Below are positions 30,073 through 37,470 of a stretch of DNA of 64,000 bases, in pieces. Under the pieces are notes generated by a model that was given only the letters and a program-made list of their open reading frames with translations, was not told where the DNA came from and did not search any database. The DNA comes from UBA668 sp963720695. GTDB taxonomy: Bacteria; Actinomycetota; Acidimicrobiia; Acidimicrobiales; Ilumatobacteraceae. Location of the stretch: contig CAVRGG010000004.1 in assembly GCA_963720695.1 (NCBI GenBank), positions 682,001 to 746,000 on the forward strand. Reading direction: 5' to 3'. The first letter of the stretch is position 1; each line of letters begins with the position of its first letter. Position numbers and translations under genes: made by a program.

Positions 30073-31740
30073 ATGAAGGGCCGCAACGATCAGACCACCA
30101 AGATCGGACGGCGCCTCATCGTCGTCGTCGCGATGCTCCTGCTCGCGGTGAGTGCCGTACCCGCCACTCAGGCGAGCGCGGACGGCCACGGCAACGAGCA
30201 CAGCTCCAAGCCGACGACGGTCGAGCTCCCGCTGGGTTCGATGTATCACGTGGTCGACCAGATCGGCGCTCGCGCCATGTGGGCACACGGTTACACCGGC
30301 GAAGGCGTCAACGTGGCGCTCATCGACACCGGCTTCGCCCCGGTCCCCGAACTGCTCGACGAGGGCAAGATCGTCGCCGCCGTCGACCTCTCGGCCGAGG
30401 CCGGCGTGCCCGAAGCCCGCTACGTCGACAACTACGGCCACGGCACCCACATGGCCGGCATCATCGCCGGCAGCACCCCTGGCGCTGATCCCGCAGCCGC
30501 GAAGCAGCACCCCGAGTGGTTCATGGGTGTCGCCCCCGACGCCGGCATCGTCTCGGTCAAGGTCGGCGACAACACCGGCGGCACCGACATCTCACAGGTC
30601 ATCGCCGGCGTCGACTGGGTCACCGACCACGCCGCGGAACTCGACATCAAGGTGCTCAACCTCTCCTACGCCAGCGGTTCGGATCTGCCCTACACCACCG
30701 ACCCGCTGACCTTCGCGCTCGAGCGTGCCTGGCATGCGGGTATCGTCGTCGTGGTGGCAGCGGGGAACGACGGACGCAACTCGCACGTGTTGTCGAGCCC
30801 GGCTGTCGACCCGTACGTGATCGCGGTCGGCGCCGTCGAGGCCAAGTCCGACACCTCGTTCAAGGTCCCGACCTGGGCATCGAGTGGCGACGGCGTCCGC
30901 AATCCGGACCTCGCCGCACCGGGCGCGCACATCGACAGCCTGCGGGCACCGCTCAGCCGGGTCGACATCGAGCATCCTGAGGGCTACGTCAGCGAGACGC
31001 TCTTCCGTGGCAGCGGGTCCTCGCAGGCCGCAGCCGTCGTCACCGGCGCCGCGGCGCTGCTCCTCGACGCCCGGCCCGGGCTCACCCCCGACCAGGTCAA
31101 GGCGATGCTGGTGGCCAACACCGTCAACGCCAGCCCTCGCAACCCCATCTTCTCCGGCGCCGGCGTCATCCAGGTCGACGAGGCCGCTCGGATGCGAGCC
31201 CCCCGGACCACGCAGCACTGGCCGGCATCGGACGGCAGCGGTTCGCTCGAAGCGGCTCGCGGCGACATCCACCTCGTCGTGAATGGCGTGCCGGTGGTGG
31301 GCGAGGTCACGGCCATCGGCTCGGTGTGGGAGGGCACCCGCTGGACCGGCACCCGCTGGACCGACGGCACCTGGGACGGCACCCGCTGGACCGACGGCAC
31401 CTGGATGGGCACGCGCTGGACCGACGGCACCTGGAGCGGTACTCGCTGGACCGGCACCCGTTGGACCGACTCGCTCTGGAACGGCACCCGCTGGACCGGG
31501 ACCCGTTGGACCGGCACTCGCTGGACCGCTGATGCGTGGAGTGGCGACTCCTGGACCGGCACCCGCTGGACCGGCACCCGCTGGACCGATGACTCGTGGG
31601 CCGGCGCCACCTGGGACGGCACCCGCTGGACCGGTACTCGTTGGACCGGCACCCGCTGGACCGGCACCCGCTGGACCGGCACTCGCTGGACCGGCACCCG
31701 TTGGACGACGGCCCTTTGGTCGGATGGCCTTTGGGAATGA
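30073..31740 (+). CDS. Secreted subtilase (S8) with a C-terminal Trp pentapeptide-repeat tail
   Basis: 555 aa. Signal peptide (GRRLIVVVAMLLLAVSAVPA, cleavage near ASA-DG), then an S8 peptidase with full triad: Asp85 (ALIDTGFAP), His123 (YGHGTHMAG) and Ser317 (GSGSSQAAA); oxyanion Asn in VAAGNDGRN. After a ~60-residue linker, residues 419-554 contain a Trp at every fifth position, 28 in all, mostly as W-T-G-T-R with variants such as W-T-D-G-T. An AAGGAG ribosome-binding site (30060-30065) precedes ATG 30073. The tail may bind wall polymer or membrane, or be a self-assembly segment; no function is known to me. Its stop overlaps the next gene (ATGA), coupling protease synthesis to a c-di-GMP enzyme. 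Confidence 0.92.
   Translation: MKGRNDQTTKIGRRLIVVVAMLLLAVSAVPATQASADGHGNEHSSKPTTVELPLGSMYHVVDQIGARAMWAHGYTGEGVNVALIDTGFAPVPELLDEGKIVAAVDLSAEAGVPEARYVDNYGHGTHMAGIIAGSTPGADPAAAKQHPEWFMGVAPDAGIVSVKVGDNTGGTDISQVIAGVDWVTDHAAELDIKVLNLSYASGSDLPYTTDPLTFALERAWHAGIVVVVAAGNDGRNSHVLSSPAVDPYVIAVGAVEAKSDTSFKVPTWASSGDGVRNPDLAAPGAHIDSLRAPLSRVDIEHPEGYVSETLFRGSGSSQAAAVVTGAAALLLDARPGLTPDQVKAMLVANTVNASPRNPIFSGAGVIQVDEAARMRAPRTTQHWPASDGSGSLEAARGDIHLVVNGVPVVGEVTAIGSVWEGTRWTGTRWTDGTWDGTRWTDGTWMGTRWTDGTWSGTRWTGTRWTDSLWNGTRWTGTRWTGTRWTADAWSGDSWTGTRWTGTRWTDDSWAGATWDGTRWTGTRWTGTRWTGTRWTGTRWTGTRWTTALWSDGLWE
31327..31734 (+). repeat. 15-bp coding tandem repeat (W-T-G-T-R units)
   Basis: Twenty-seven consecutive 15-bp steps separate the first Trp codon (31327) and the last (31732) with no phase break. 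The commonest unit is TGGACCGGCACCCGC. Synonymous third-position changes are scattered among units (GGC/GGT, ACC/ACT, CGC/CGT), so the tract is an old array held by selection on the protein, with a fresher near-identical run at about 31620-31700. Confidence 0.9.
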
Positions 31741-34268
31741 ACGCCGAGCGACGCATCGTTGCGCGCATCTGCGGTCTCGCGTTCCTCCTCGGAGTAGCAG
31801 CGGCGATCACCCTTGCAACCCTCCCCAGCAGTGAGGCCATTCGCCCCTCTGCATGGTGGATGGTGCCGGTGATCGCCGCTGGCTATGCCCTGGCAGAACG
31901 CACGGTCTTCCACTTCGAGTTCCGCCGGGAGGCGATCTCGTTCTCCATCTCCGAAGTCCCCACGGTCTTCGCGCTCGTGTATCTCGCCCCGGGGCCGGCG
32001 GTCGCCGCGCGCCTGGTCGGCAGCCTGGCGATCATTGCCTTCCAGTGGCGCTCGAAGTGGTACAAGCACCTGTTCAACGCCGCGCTGTTCGCCCTGGAGC
32101 TCGGCATCGCCTACCAGCTCACGCAGCGCGTGTATCTCCACACCACGTCGCCGACCGTTCTGCTGTTCGCCCTCGCGATCAACTTCGCCGTGGCGTTCCT
32201 CGTCGGATCGATCCTGGTGTCGATCGCGATCTCGATGATCGAGGGCGGCTTCAAGGAGCGCCTCATCGGCGAACTCCGCGTGTCGGGCTGGGTGCTGCCG
32301 CTGAACGCGCTCGTGGCGGCGGCCGTCGTCGCGCCGACGCTCATCTCGCCGTGGCTCGTCATCATCTCGGTCGTACCGCTCATCGCCCTGTGGGCGGTCA
32401 TGCACGGCTACGGCAACCTCGAGCAACGCTTCCGCGATCTCGACGCGCTGCACGGGTTCGTCCGCAAGGTCGGCCCCTCGCTCGATCTGGCCGAGCTCGC
32501 CACGACGGCGGCGACGGAATCCGCGGCGCGCCTGCGCGCGAAACGGGCCGGCATCGTGATCTTCGACGAGACCAGCGGCAATCATCGGCACGACGTCGGC
32601 GATCCCCTGCCGCGTCTGCCGCACAGCGCACTCGACGCCGAATGGGCTGTCGTGTTCTCTGCGCGCGAAGCCCGACTGCTCGACGAGACGGAGTCCACCG
32701 AATGGGGACTCGGTGAGCTCGCTCGCGTCGGCGAGGTGATGGTCGCCCCGATCACCGACGGAACCGACGTCCTCGGGCTCATCGCGCTGGCGGGCCGCGA
32801 CGGTGCCGAGGAGCGCTTCCGGCCCGACGACGTCGCCCGGCTGGCGACGATGGCGGACCAGCTCGCGCCGAGCCTGCGCAAAGCGATGCTGCACGAGAAG
32901 ATCGAGTTCGAAGCGCGCCACGACGCCCTCACCGCACTCCCCAACCGGTCGTCGTTCGAGCGGGTCGTCGAGTCGGCGATCCACGCGATCGACGAGGGTG
33001 CCCCGGAGGTCGACAGCGACGACGAGCTGCACGTCGTGCTGATGATGGACCTCGACCGGTTCAAGGAGGTCAACGACACGCTGGGCCACCACGCCGGTGA
33101 CGGACTGCTCGTCGAGTTCTCGCACCGGTTGCGTGAACTGCTGCGGCCCGACGACGTGCTCGCCCGCCTTGCGGGCGATGAGTTCGCCGTGCTGTGCAAG
33201 CGCACCGTGGACGACATGCACCAGCTCGCCGGGTCGTTGGTGAACGAAGCCCGCCGCCCGTTCTCCATCGACGGCTTGGAAGTCGTCGTGACCATGAGCG
33301 TGGGCGTGGCGCCGATGATCGGTGATGTGAAGGACGCGAGCACGATGCTGCGCCGGGCCGACATCGCCATGTACACGGCCAAGAACCAGCACACCGGCTA
33401 CGAGCTGTATCGCGACGAGATCGACCGTCGCACCCCGGCGCGTCTGTCGATGTTGGGTGACCTGCGCAACGCGCTCGAGCACCACGACCTCACGGTCCAC
33501 CTGCAGCCCAAGCTCGACCTCGCCACCGGCGTCGTCATCGGCGTGGAGGCGTTGGCCCGGTGGTCACACGCACAGCGCGGCTACGTCTCCCCCGAGGACT
33601 TCGTCCACGTCGCCGAGGAGACCGGCCTCATCAAGCAGCTCACGGACCTCGTGCTCGAGTCGTCGATCGAACAGCTGTCCCGCCTTCGAACGTACGGTCA
33701 CCACCTCGGGCTCGCGGTCAACCTGTCCACGCACGACCTGCTCGACGAGTTGCTCGCCGATCGCGTCCTTCGCCGCCTCGAGCAGTACGACGTCGATCCG
33801 GCGCTGTTGACGTTGGAGATCACCGAGTCGTCGCTCCTCATCGACGCGCCACGTGCGCGCTCGACCATCGATCGCCTCAACCGCTCCGGCATCCGCCTGT
33901 CGGTCGACGACTTCGGGACCGGCTACTCCTCGCTCAGCTACCTCCGTCGCCTTCCCGTGAGCGAGCTGAAGATCGACCGCAGCTTCGTCTCCAACCTGCT
34001 GCTCGAGGATCAGGACGAGGTCATCGTCAAGTCGATCATCGACCTCGGGCACAACCTGGGCATGCAGGTCGTCGCCGAGGGTGTCGAGACCGACGAGATC
34101 ATGAACCGCCTACGCGGCTTCGGCTGCGACGTCGCCCAGGGCTTCGGCATCTGCAGGCCGATCCCCTTCGATCAGTTCGTCACGTGGCTCGGCGCCACCG
34201 GCCACCCGAGCCGTCGGCGCGATCCGCTGCGTCCTGGCGAGTGGATCGACGATCCGATCGACAACTGA
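31737..34268 (+). CDS. Membrane GGDEF-EAL protein with GAF-like domain, coupled to the Trp-repeat subtilase
   Basis: 843 aa; ATG 31737 overlaps the subtilase stop. Residues 1-215 are a multi-helix membrane domain (FLLGVAAAITLATLP, ISEVPTVFALVYLAPGPAVAARLVG, LLFALAINFAVAFLVGSIL) of MASE-like type. Residues ~220-385 resemble a GAF sensor (ELATTAATESAARLRAKRAGIVIFD). The GGDEF domain reads LARLAGDEFAVL with I-site RPDD; AGDEF variants can be active. The EAL domain keeps GVEALARWSHA, NLSTHDL, EITESSL, DDFGTGYSSLSYL, EGVETDEI. Likely makes or degrades c-di-GMP in response to a membrane signal. Overlap with the protease gene implies co-regulation; possibly each controls the other's output. Confidence 0.92.
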   Translation: MNAERRIVARICGLAFLLGVAAAITLATLPSSEAIRPSAWWMVPVIAAGYALAERTVFHFEFRREAISFSISEVPTVFALVYLAPGPAVAARLVGSLAIIAFQWRSKWYKHLFNAALFALELGIAYQLTQRVYLHTTSPTVLLFALAINFAVAFLVGSILVSIAISMIEGGFKERLIGELRVSGWVLPLNALVAAAVVAPTLISPWLVIISVVPLIALWAVMHGYGNLEQRFRDLDALHGFVRKVGPSLDLAELATTAATESAARLRAKRAGIVIFDETSGNHRHDVGDPLPRLPHSALDAEWAVVFSAREARLLDETESTEWGLGELARVGEVMVAPITDGTDVLGLIALAGRDGAEERFRPDDVARLATMADQLAPSLRKAMLHEKIEFEARHDALTALPNRSSFERVVESAIHAIDEGAPEVDSDDELHVVLMMDLDRFKEVNDTLGHHAGDGLLVEFSHRLRELLRPDDVLARLAGDEFAVLCKRTVDDMHQLAGSLVNEARRPFSIDGLEVVVTMSVGVAPMIGDVKDASTMLRRADIAMYTAKNQHTGYELYRDEIDRRTPARLSMLGDLRNALEHHDLTVHLQPKLDLATGVVIGVEALARWSHAQRGYVSPEDFVHVAEETGLIKQLTDLVLESSIEQLSRLRTYGHHLGLAVNLSTHDLLDELLADRVLRRLEQYDVDPALLTLEITESSLLIDAPRARSTIDRLNRSGIRLSVDDFGTGYSSLSYLRRLPVSELKIDRSFVSNLLLEDQDEVIVKSIIDLGHNLGMQVVAEGVETDEIMNRLRGFGCDVAQGFGICRPIPFDQFVTWLGATGHPSRRRDPLRPGEWIDDPIDN

Positions 34269-34286
34269 GCCTCAGGTCGGCGCCGC

Positions 34287-34922
34287 TCAGCGGCGGAGTG
34301 AGAACGCGGCCAGCGCAGCACGCACCTTCGTCGCCGGTCCGGCGTAGCTCGCAGACAGCTTGGCTTTCGGGTCGTGACGTGCATCGAGCAGCGCGCTCAC
34401 GCTGGTGCGGATGGTGACGTCGGCGTCGCCGGTGACCGATTCGAAGCGCGTCGTGAGACCATCGAGCACGACGTCGGTGGCATCGTTCGCGGTTCTGCCG
34501 AGCACCAGTCTGATCCGCAGTGACTCCTCGACCCGCTGCCGCCACGGGACCAGGAGCGCGTTGGCGATACGACGGGCGTCCATCGTCGCCGCCGGTTCGC
34601 CGTCGAGGTGCTGCACACCGAACCGGGCCAGCGACCGCAGCACCGGGCCGACGCTGCGGCCGTGCTCGGTGAGCCGATAGACGGTGCGCGCCGCAGGTGG
34701 CGCCAACTCGACGGTGGTCACCATGCCGGCGGCCTCGAGGGAACGAAGCCGGTCGGTGAGCAGGCTCGGCGCGACACCCGGCAGGGCGGTGCGCAGGTCG
34801 GTGAAGCGCTGGTCGCCCAGCATCAGTTCGCGACAGATGAGGAGCACCCACCGATCGCCGATGAGATCGAGCCCGACGGCGATCGGGCACCACTGTCCGT
34901 AGGTGCGTTCTGCTGTCGCCAC
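34287..34922 (-). CDS. HxlR-family transcriptional regulator with a C-terminal extension
   Basis: 211 aa. Residues 1-100 are an HxlR winged helix: YGQWCPIAVGLDLIGDRWVLLICRELMLGDQRFTDLRTALPGVAPSLLTDRLRSLE, with the conserved Cys-Pro near residue 12. The C-terminal ~100 residues (RIANALLVPWRQRVEESLRIRLV) resemble the SCP2-like ligand pocket often fused to actinobacterial HxlR proteins. GTG start. Divergently transcribed from the MFS exporter, which it most likely controls through the dyad at 34950-34968. Confidence 0.88.
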   Translation of the reverse strand: MATAERTYGQWCPIAVGLDLIGDRWVLLICRELMLGDQRFTDLRTALPGVAPSLLTDRLRSLEAAGMVTTVELAPPAARTVYRLTEHGRSVGPVLRSLARFGVQHLDGEPAATMDARRIANALLVPWRQRVEESLRIRLVLGRTANDATDVVLDGLTTRFESVTGDADVTIRTSVSALLDARHDPKAKLSASYAGPATKVRAALAAFSLRR

Positions 34923-34949
34923 GACGTGTCCCTTCCGGTTGTCCCCTGT

Positions 34950-34968
34950 TAGTATCTTTTTTATACCA
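34950..34968. promoter_or_regulatory. Candidate HxlR operator between the regulator and the MFS exporter
   Basis: TAGTATCTTTTTTATACCA is an imperfect inverted repeat (TAGTAT/ATACCA, one mismatch) around a T-run, in the 77-bp divergent gap. A further half-like GGTACTGA follows at 34972. AT-rich dyads of this type are usual for HxlR/MarR-type regulators. The match is by eye. Confidence 0.5.
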
Positions 34969-34999
34969 CTCGGTACTGATTCTACTCACGAGGAGCCCT

Positions 35000-36442
35000 A
35001 TGAACACGTCACGTCCCAGGAACCCGTGGGTGGTGCTCACCGCCACCAGTCTCGCGGTGTTCGCCGTCTTCCTCGACACCACCATCCTCTTCGTCGCGTT
35101 TCCGTCGATCAGCCGGGACTTCGCCTCGGTGTCGCCGTCGGACCTGTCCTGGGTGCTGAACGCCTACACGATCGTGTTCGCGGCGCTGCTCATCCCGGCC
35201 GGGCGGATGGCAGACCGCATCGGGCGGAGGCGGACGTTCCTCGGCGCCGTGGTGGTGTTCACCATCGCATCGATGGCGTGTGGGATCGCGCCGACCGTCC
35301 CGTTGCTCGTGCTCGCCCGGATCGTGCAGGCCGTCGGAGCCGCTGCGCTCGTGCCGGCGTCGCTTGCGCTCGTGTTGCAGACGTTCCCGCGCGAGAAGGT
35401 CCCCGTCGCCGTCGCGATCTGGGGAGCGATCGGCGCCGTCGCCGGCGCAGCGGGTCCGACCCTCGGCGCACTCGTCGTCGAGCACCTCGGCTGGCGGTGG
35501 GCGTTCTTCATCAACCTGCCCGTCGGCATCATCAGCTTCACGCTGGCCCGACGGGTGCTGCCCGAGTGGCGCGAGGAGCACCCCGGTCCGCTGCCCGACC
35601 CGATGGGCGTCGTCCTCCTGGCCGGTGGGCTGGCCGCCATTGCGTACGCGATCGTGCAGACCAACGACTGGGGCTGGACGAGCACGGCGTTCCTCACGAC
35701 GCTCGCCGCCGGTGCGTTGCTGGTGGGTGCGTTCGTGTGGCGGTGCGCTCGCGTCGAGCACCCCGTCCTCGACCTCGCCCTGTTCGAATCTCGCGCCTTT
35801 CGTTGGGCGAACGGCGCACTGCTCGTGTTCGCGATCGGCTTCAACGCGATGTTCCTCGGCAACGTGCTGTTCCTCACGAGGGTGTGGCAGTACAGCATCC
35901 TGCGCGCAGGGTTCGCGATCGCGGTGGGGCCGTTGATCGTCGCCGTGACGTCACCATTCCTCGGCAAGCTCGCGGGACGCGTCGGGCAGCGGCGACTGCT
36001 GATCCCCGGCGGTCTGGTGTGGGCGGCCGGCGGCGTGTTCCTCATCAGTCGGGCCACGGTTGCCCCGGACTACCTGGGGACCTACCTCCCCGCGGTCGGG
36101 ATGACCGGGCTCGGCGTCGCGCTCTGCCTGCCGCAGCTGTCGTCGGTCGCCGTGCAGGGCCTGCCGCCCGCCAGGTTCGGATCGGGATCCGCGGTGACCC
36201 AGGCCGTCCGCAACCTCGGCGGCACGTTGGGCGTCGCCTTCGTCGTCGCCTTCACGACCGGGTTGACCCCACAGACCGCGCTCGACGGGTTCCACCGGGT
36301 GTGGCTGCTGCTCGTCGGGTCCGGCGTCGCCGTCAGCCTGTGCTCGATCCGCCTCCCCCGCCCCGCCCGAGCCACGGCCGACCCCAACTGGGCAGGGATC
36401 TTCCCGGATGCCGGGAAGATCCCTGCCCAGGAGCCCCTCTGA
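35000..36442 (+). CDS. MFS drug-exporter-like transporter (DHA2 type, 14 TM)
   Basis: 480 aa, about 14 helices. Motif A of DHA2 exporters after TM2 (AGRMADRIGRRRTFLGAVVVF), motif C-like GAIGAVAGAAGPTLGALVVEHLGWRWAFFINLPVG in the TM5 region, and helix starts VLTATSLAVFAVFLDTTILFVAFPS. Such proteins export hydrophobic compounds by proton antiport. GAGGAG lies 8 nt before the ATG. The HxlR repressor next door suggests inducible expression. The last ~18 codons (NWAGIFPDAGKIPAQEPL) are encoded by a perfect 43-bp palindrome that appears to have been inserted into, or to have replaced, the original 3' end. Confidence 0.9.
   Translation: MNTSRPRNPWVVLTATSLAVFAVFLDTTILFVAFPSISRDFASVSPSDLSWVLNAYTIVFAALLIPAGRMADRIGRRRTFLGAVVVFTIASMACGIAPTVPLLVLARIVQAVGAAALVPASLALVLQTFPREKVPVAVAIWGAIGAVAGAAGPTLGALVVEHLGWRWAFFINLPVGIISFTLARRVLPEWREEHPGPLPDPMGVVLLAGGLAAIAYAIVQTNDWGWTSTAFLTTLAAGALLVGAFVWRCARVEHPVLDLALFESRAFRWANGALLVFAIGFNAMFLGNVLFLTRVWQYSILRAGFAIAVGPLIVAVTSPFLGKLAGRVGQRRLLIPGGLVWAAGGVFLISRATVAPDYLGTYLPAVGMTGLGVALCLPQLSSVAVQGLPPARFGSGSAVTQAVRNLGGTLGVAFVVAFTTGLTPQTALDGFHRVWLLLVGSGVAVSLCSIRLPRPARATADPNWAGIFPDAGKIPAQEPL
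36388..36430. repeat. 43-bp palindrome (family member 1), in the 3' end of the MFS gene
   Basis: Left arm CTGGGCAGGGATCTTCCCGG, loop ATG, right arm an exact reverse complement (36411-36430): 20 of 20 pairs. A related element with identical dimensions lies at 49777-49819. No T-run follows, so it is not a standard terminator, though the RNA hairpin would be very stable. Read as a repetitive palindromic (REP-like) element. Confidence 0.85.
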
Positions 36443-36474
36443 GAGGACCACGGCGGGTCGGGCCGGCGACGCGA

Positions 36475-36518
36475 CGAACCCCTTGGCCACGAGCACTCGG
36501 CTCCGACCAAGGGGTTCG
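36475..36518. terminator. Stem-loop between the MFS gene and the tRNA pair
   Basis: Perfect 12-bp arms CGAACCCCTTGG (36475-36486) and CCAAGGGGTTCG (36507-36518) with a 20-nt loop. It lies 3' of both the plus-strand exporter and the minus-strand tRNA genes, so it could terminate either. There is no clear T-tract, as is common in GC-rich actinobacteria. Confidence 0.6.
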
Positions 36519-36523
36519 GCATT

Positions 36524-36599
36524 TGGCAGCCCCAACGGGATTCGAACCCGTGCCGCCACCTTGAGAGGGTGGTGTCCTAGGCCACTAGACGATGGGGCC
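36524..36599 (-). tRNA. tRNA-Glu (CTC)
   Basis: 76-nt cloverleaf on the minus strand with encoded CCA. Acceptor GGCCCCA pairs with TGGGGCT; anticodon loop CTCTCAA within stems ACCACC/GGTGGC gives anticodon CTC; T-arm GGGTTCGAATCCC. Located with tRNA-Gln and close to gltX, whose product charges tRNA-Glu. Confidence 0.95.
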
Positions 36600-36627
36600 A
36601 AACTCGCCCTCCGGCGGACCGGGTGGC

Positions 36628-36702
36628 TGGTTGGGGAGCAAGGAATCGAACCCTGAATAACAGAACCAGAATCTGCTGTGTTGCCTGTTACACCACTCCC
36701 CA
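36628..36702 (-). tRNA. tRNA-Gln (CTG)
   Basis: 75-nt cloverleaf on the minus strand with encoded CCA. Acceptor TGGGGAG pairs with CTCCCCA; anticodon loop TTCTGGT in stems GCAGA/TCTGT gives CTG; T-arm AGGGTTCGATTCCT. Shares the short transcript with tRNA-Glu, 28 bp apart. In actinobacteria this tRNA is usually charged with Glu by GluRS and then amidated by GatCAB. Confidence 0.95.
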
Positions 36703-36764
36703 TCGGGTTTCCCCGAAGGCGGAACGATCCTAGCAAGGCACCCCGCGAACTCCCACCGTGAATC

Positions 36765-37457
36765 TCAGCCGGTGATCGACAGCAATCGGTCGAAGCCGAT
36801 GATCCGCCCGACCGACACGCCGCCGGCCTCCTTCACCTCGTGCCAGAACGCCGTGGCGCCGCGGACCGGACTCGTGCGAGTCGGCGACACGTACGCCGTC
36901 AACCCGAGCTCCTGGCTCACCAGGCGGATCCTCAGCGAGTGGTACGGGTCGCTCACGAGCAGCACCCGGTGGAGACCCTGGGCCTCGAGCAGGTCGCGGG
37001 CGGCGGCGAGCGAGTCGTACGACGTGGAGCCTCCGACCTGCTCGATCGCGTCGGCGGGCACGCCGCGGGCAGTGAGGTAGTTCGCCGATGCCTGGGCCTC
37101 GGTGAAACGGTCGCCTGGGCGGTTGCCGCCGGTCGTGATGACGAGCGGCGCGTAGCCCCGGCCCCACAGCTCGACGACGTGGTCGAGACGCGCCGCGAGT
37201 TGCGGCGAGGGGCGACCGTCGTACTGCGCGGCGCCCATGACGACGATCGCGTCGACCGGCCTCGCCTGATCGCTGGTACCGGTGCGGTGCACCAGCCACA
37301 GGTTCACGACGTAGTAGCCCGCAGCGAGAGCGACCACCATCGCCACGCCGAGCAGCACGCGCCGACGCCGGCTCGTCGCCCGGGGACGCGCCGGTTCGGG
37401 CAGATCGGCGTCGAACGTCTCGTCCGCTGCAGGATCCGGGGCGGCGGCGTCGATCAC
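36765..37457 (-). CDS. YdcF/DUF218-family membrane protein
   Basis: 230 aa. One N-terminal membrane segment (VLLGVAMVVALAAGYYVVNLWLV) after a cytosolic acidic/Arg-rich stretch, then an extracytoplasmic DUF218 domain: VDAIVVMGAAQYDGRPS, APLVITTGGNRPGDRFTEAQASANYL, VGGSTSYDSLAAARDLL, RVLLVSDPYHSLRI. The family includes SanA/ElyC/YdcF, linked to envelope integrity; enzymatic activity is unproven. Sits between gltX and the tRNAs on the same strand. Confidence 0.85.
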   Translation of the reverse strand: MIDAAAPDPAADETFDADLPEPARPRATSRRRRVLLGVAMVVALAAGYYVVNLWLVHRTGTSDQARPVDAIVVMGAAQYDGRPSPQLAARLDHVVELWGRGYAPLVITTGGNRPGDRFTEAQASANYLTARGVPADAIEQVGGSTSYDSLAAARDLLEAQGLHRVLLVSDPYHSLRIRLVSQELGLTAYVSPTRTSPVRGATAFWHEVKEAGGVSVGRIIGFDRLLSITG

Positions 37458-37470
37458 GCGTCCATCCCGA

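Noticed and set aside
31327..31734. CRISPR-like array of regular short repeats
   Set aside because: Units are 15 bp, contiguous without spacers, in frame with a signal-peptide-bearing protease and encode W-T-G-T-R; no cas genes.
36388..36430. Rho-independent terminator of the MFS gene
   Set aside because: The hairpin is inside the coding sequence, has no T-run, and a covarying sister copy exists elsewhere; a separate stem-loop at 36475-36518 is a better terminator candidate.
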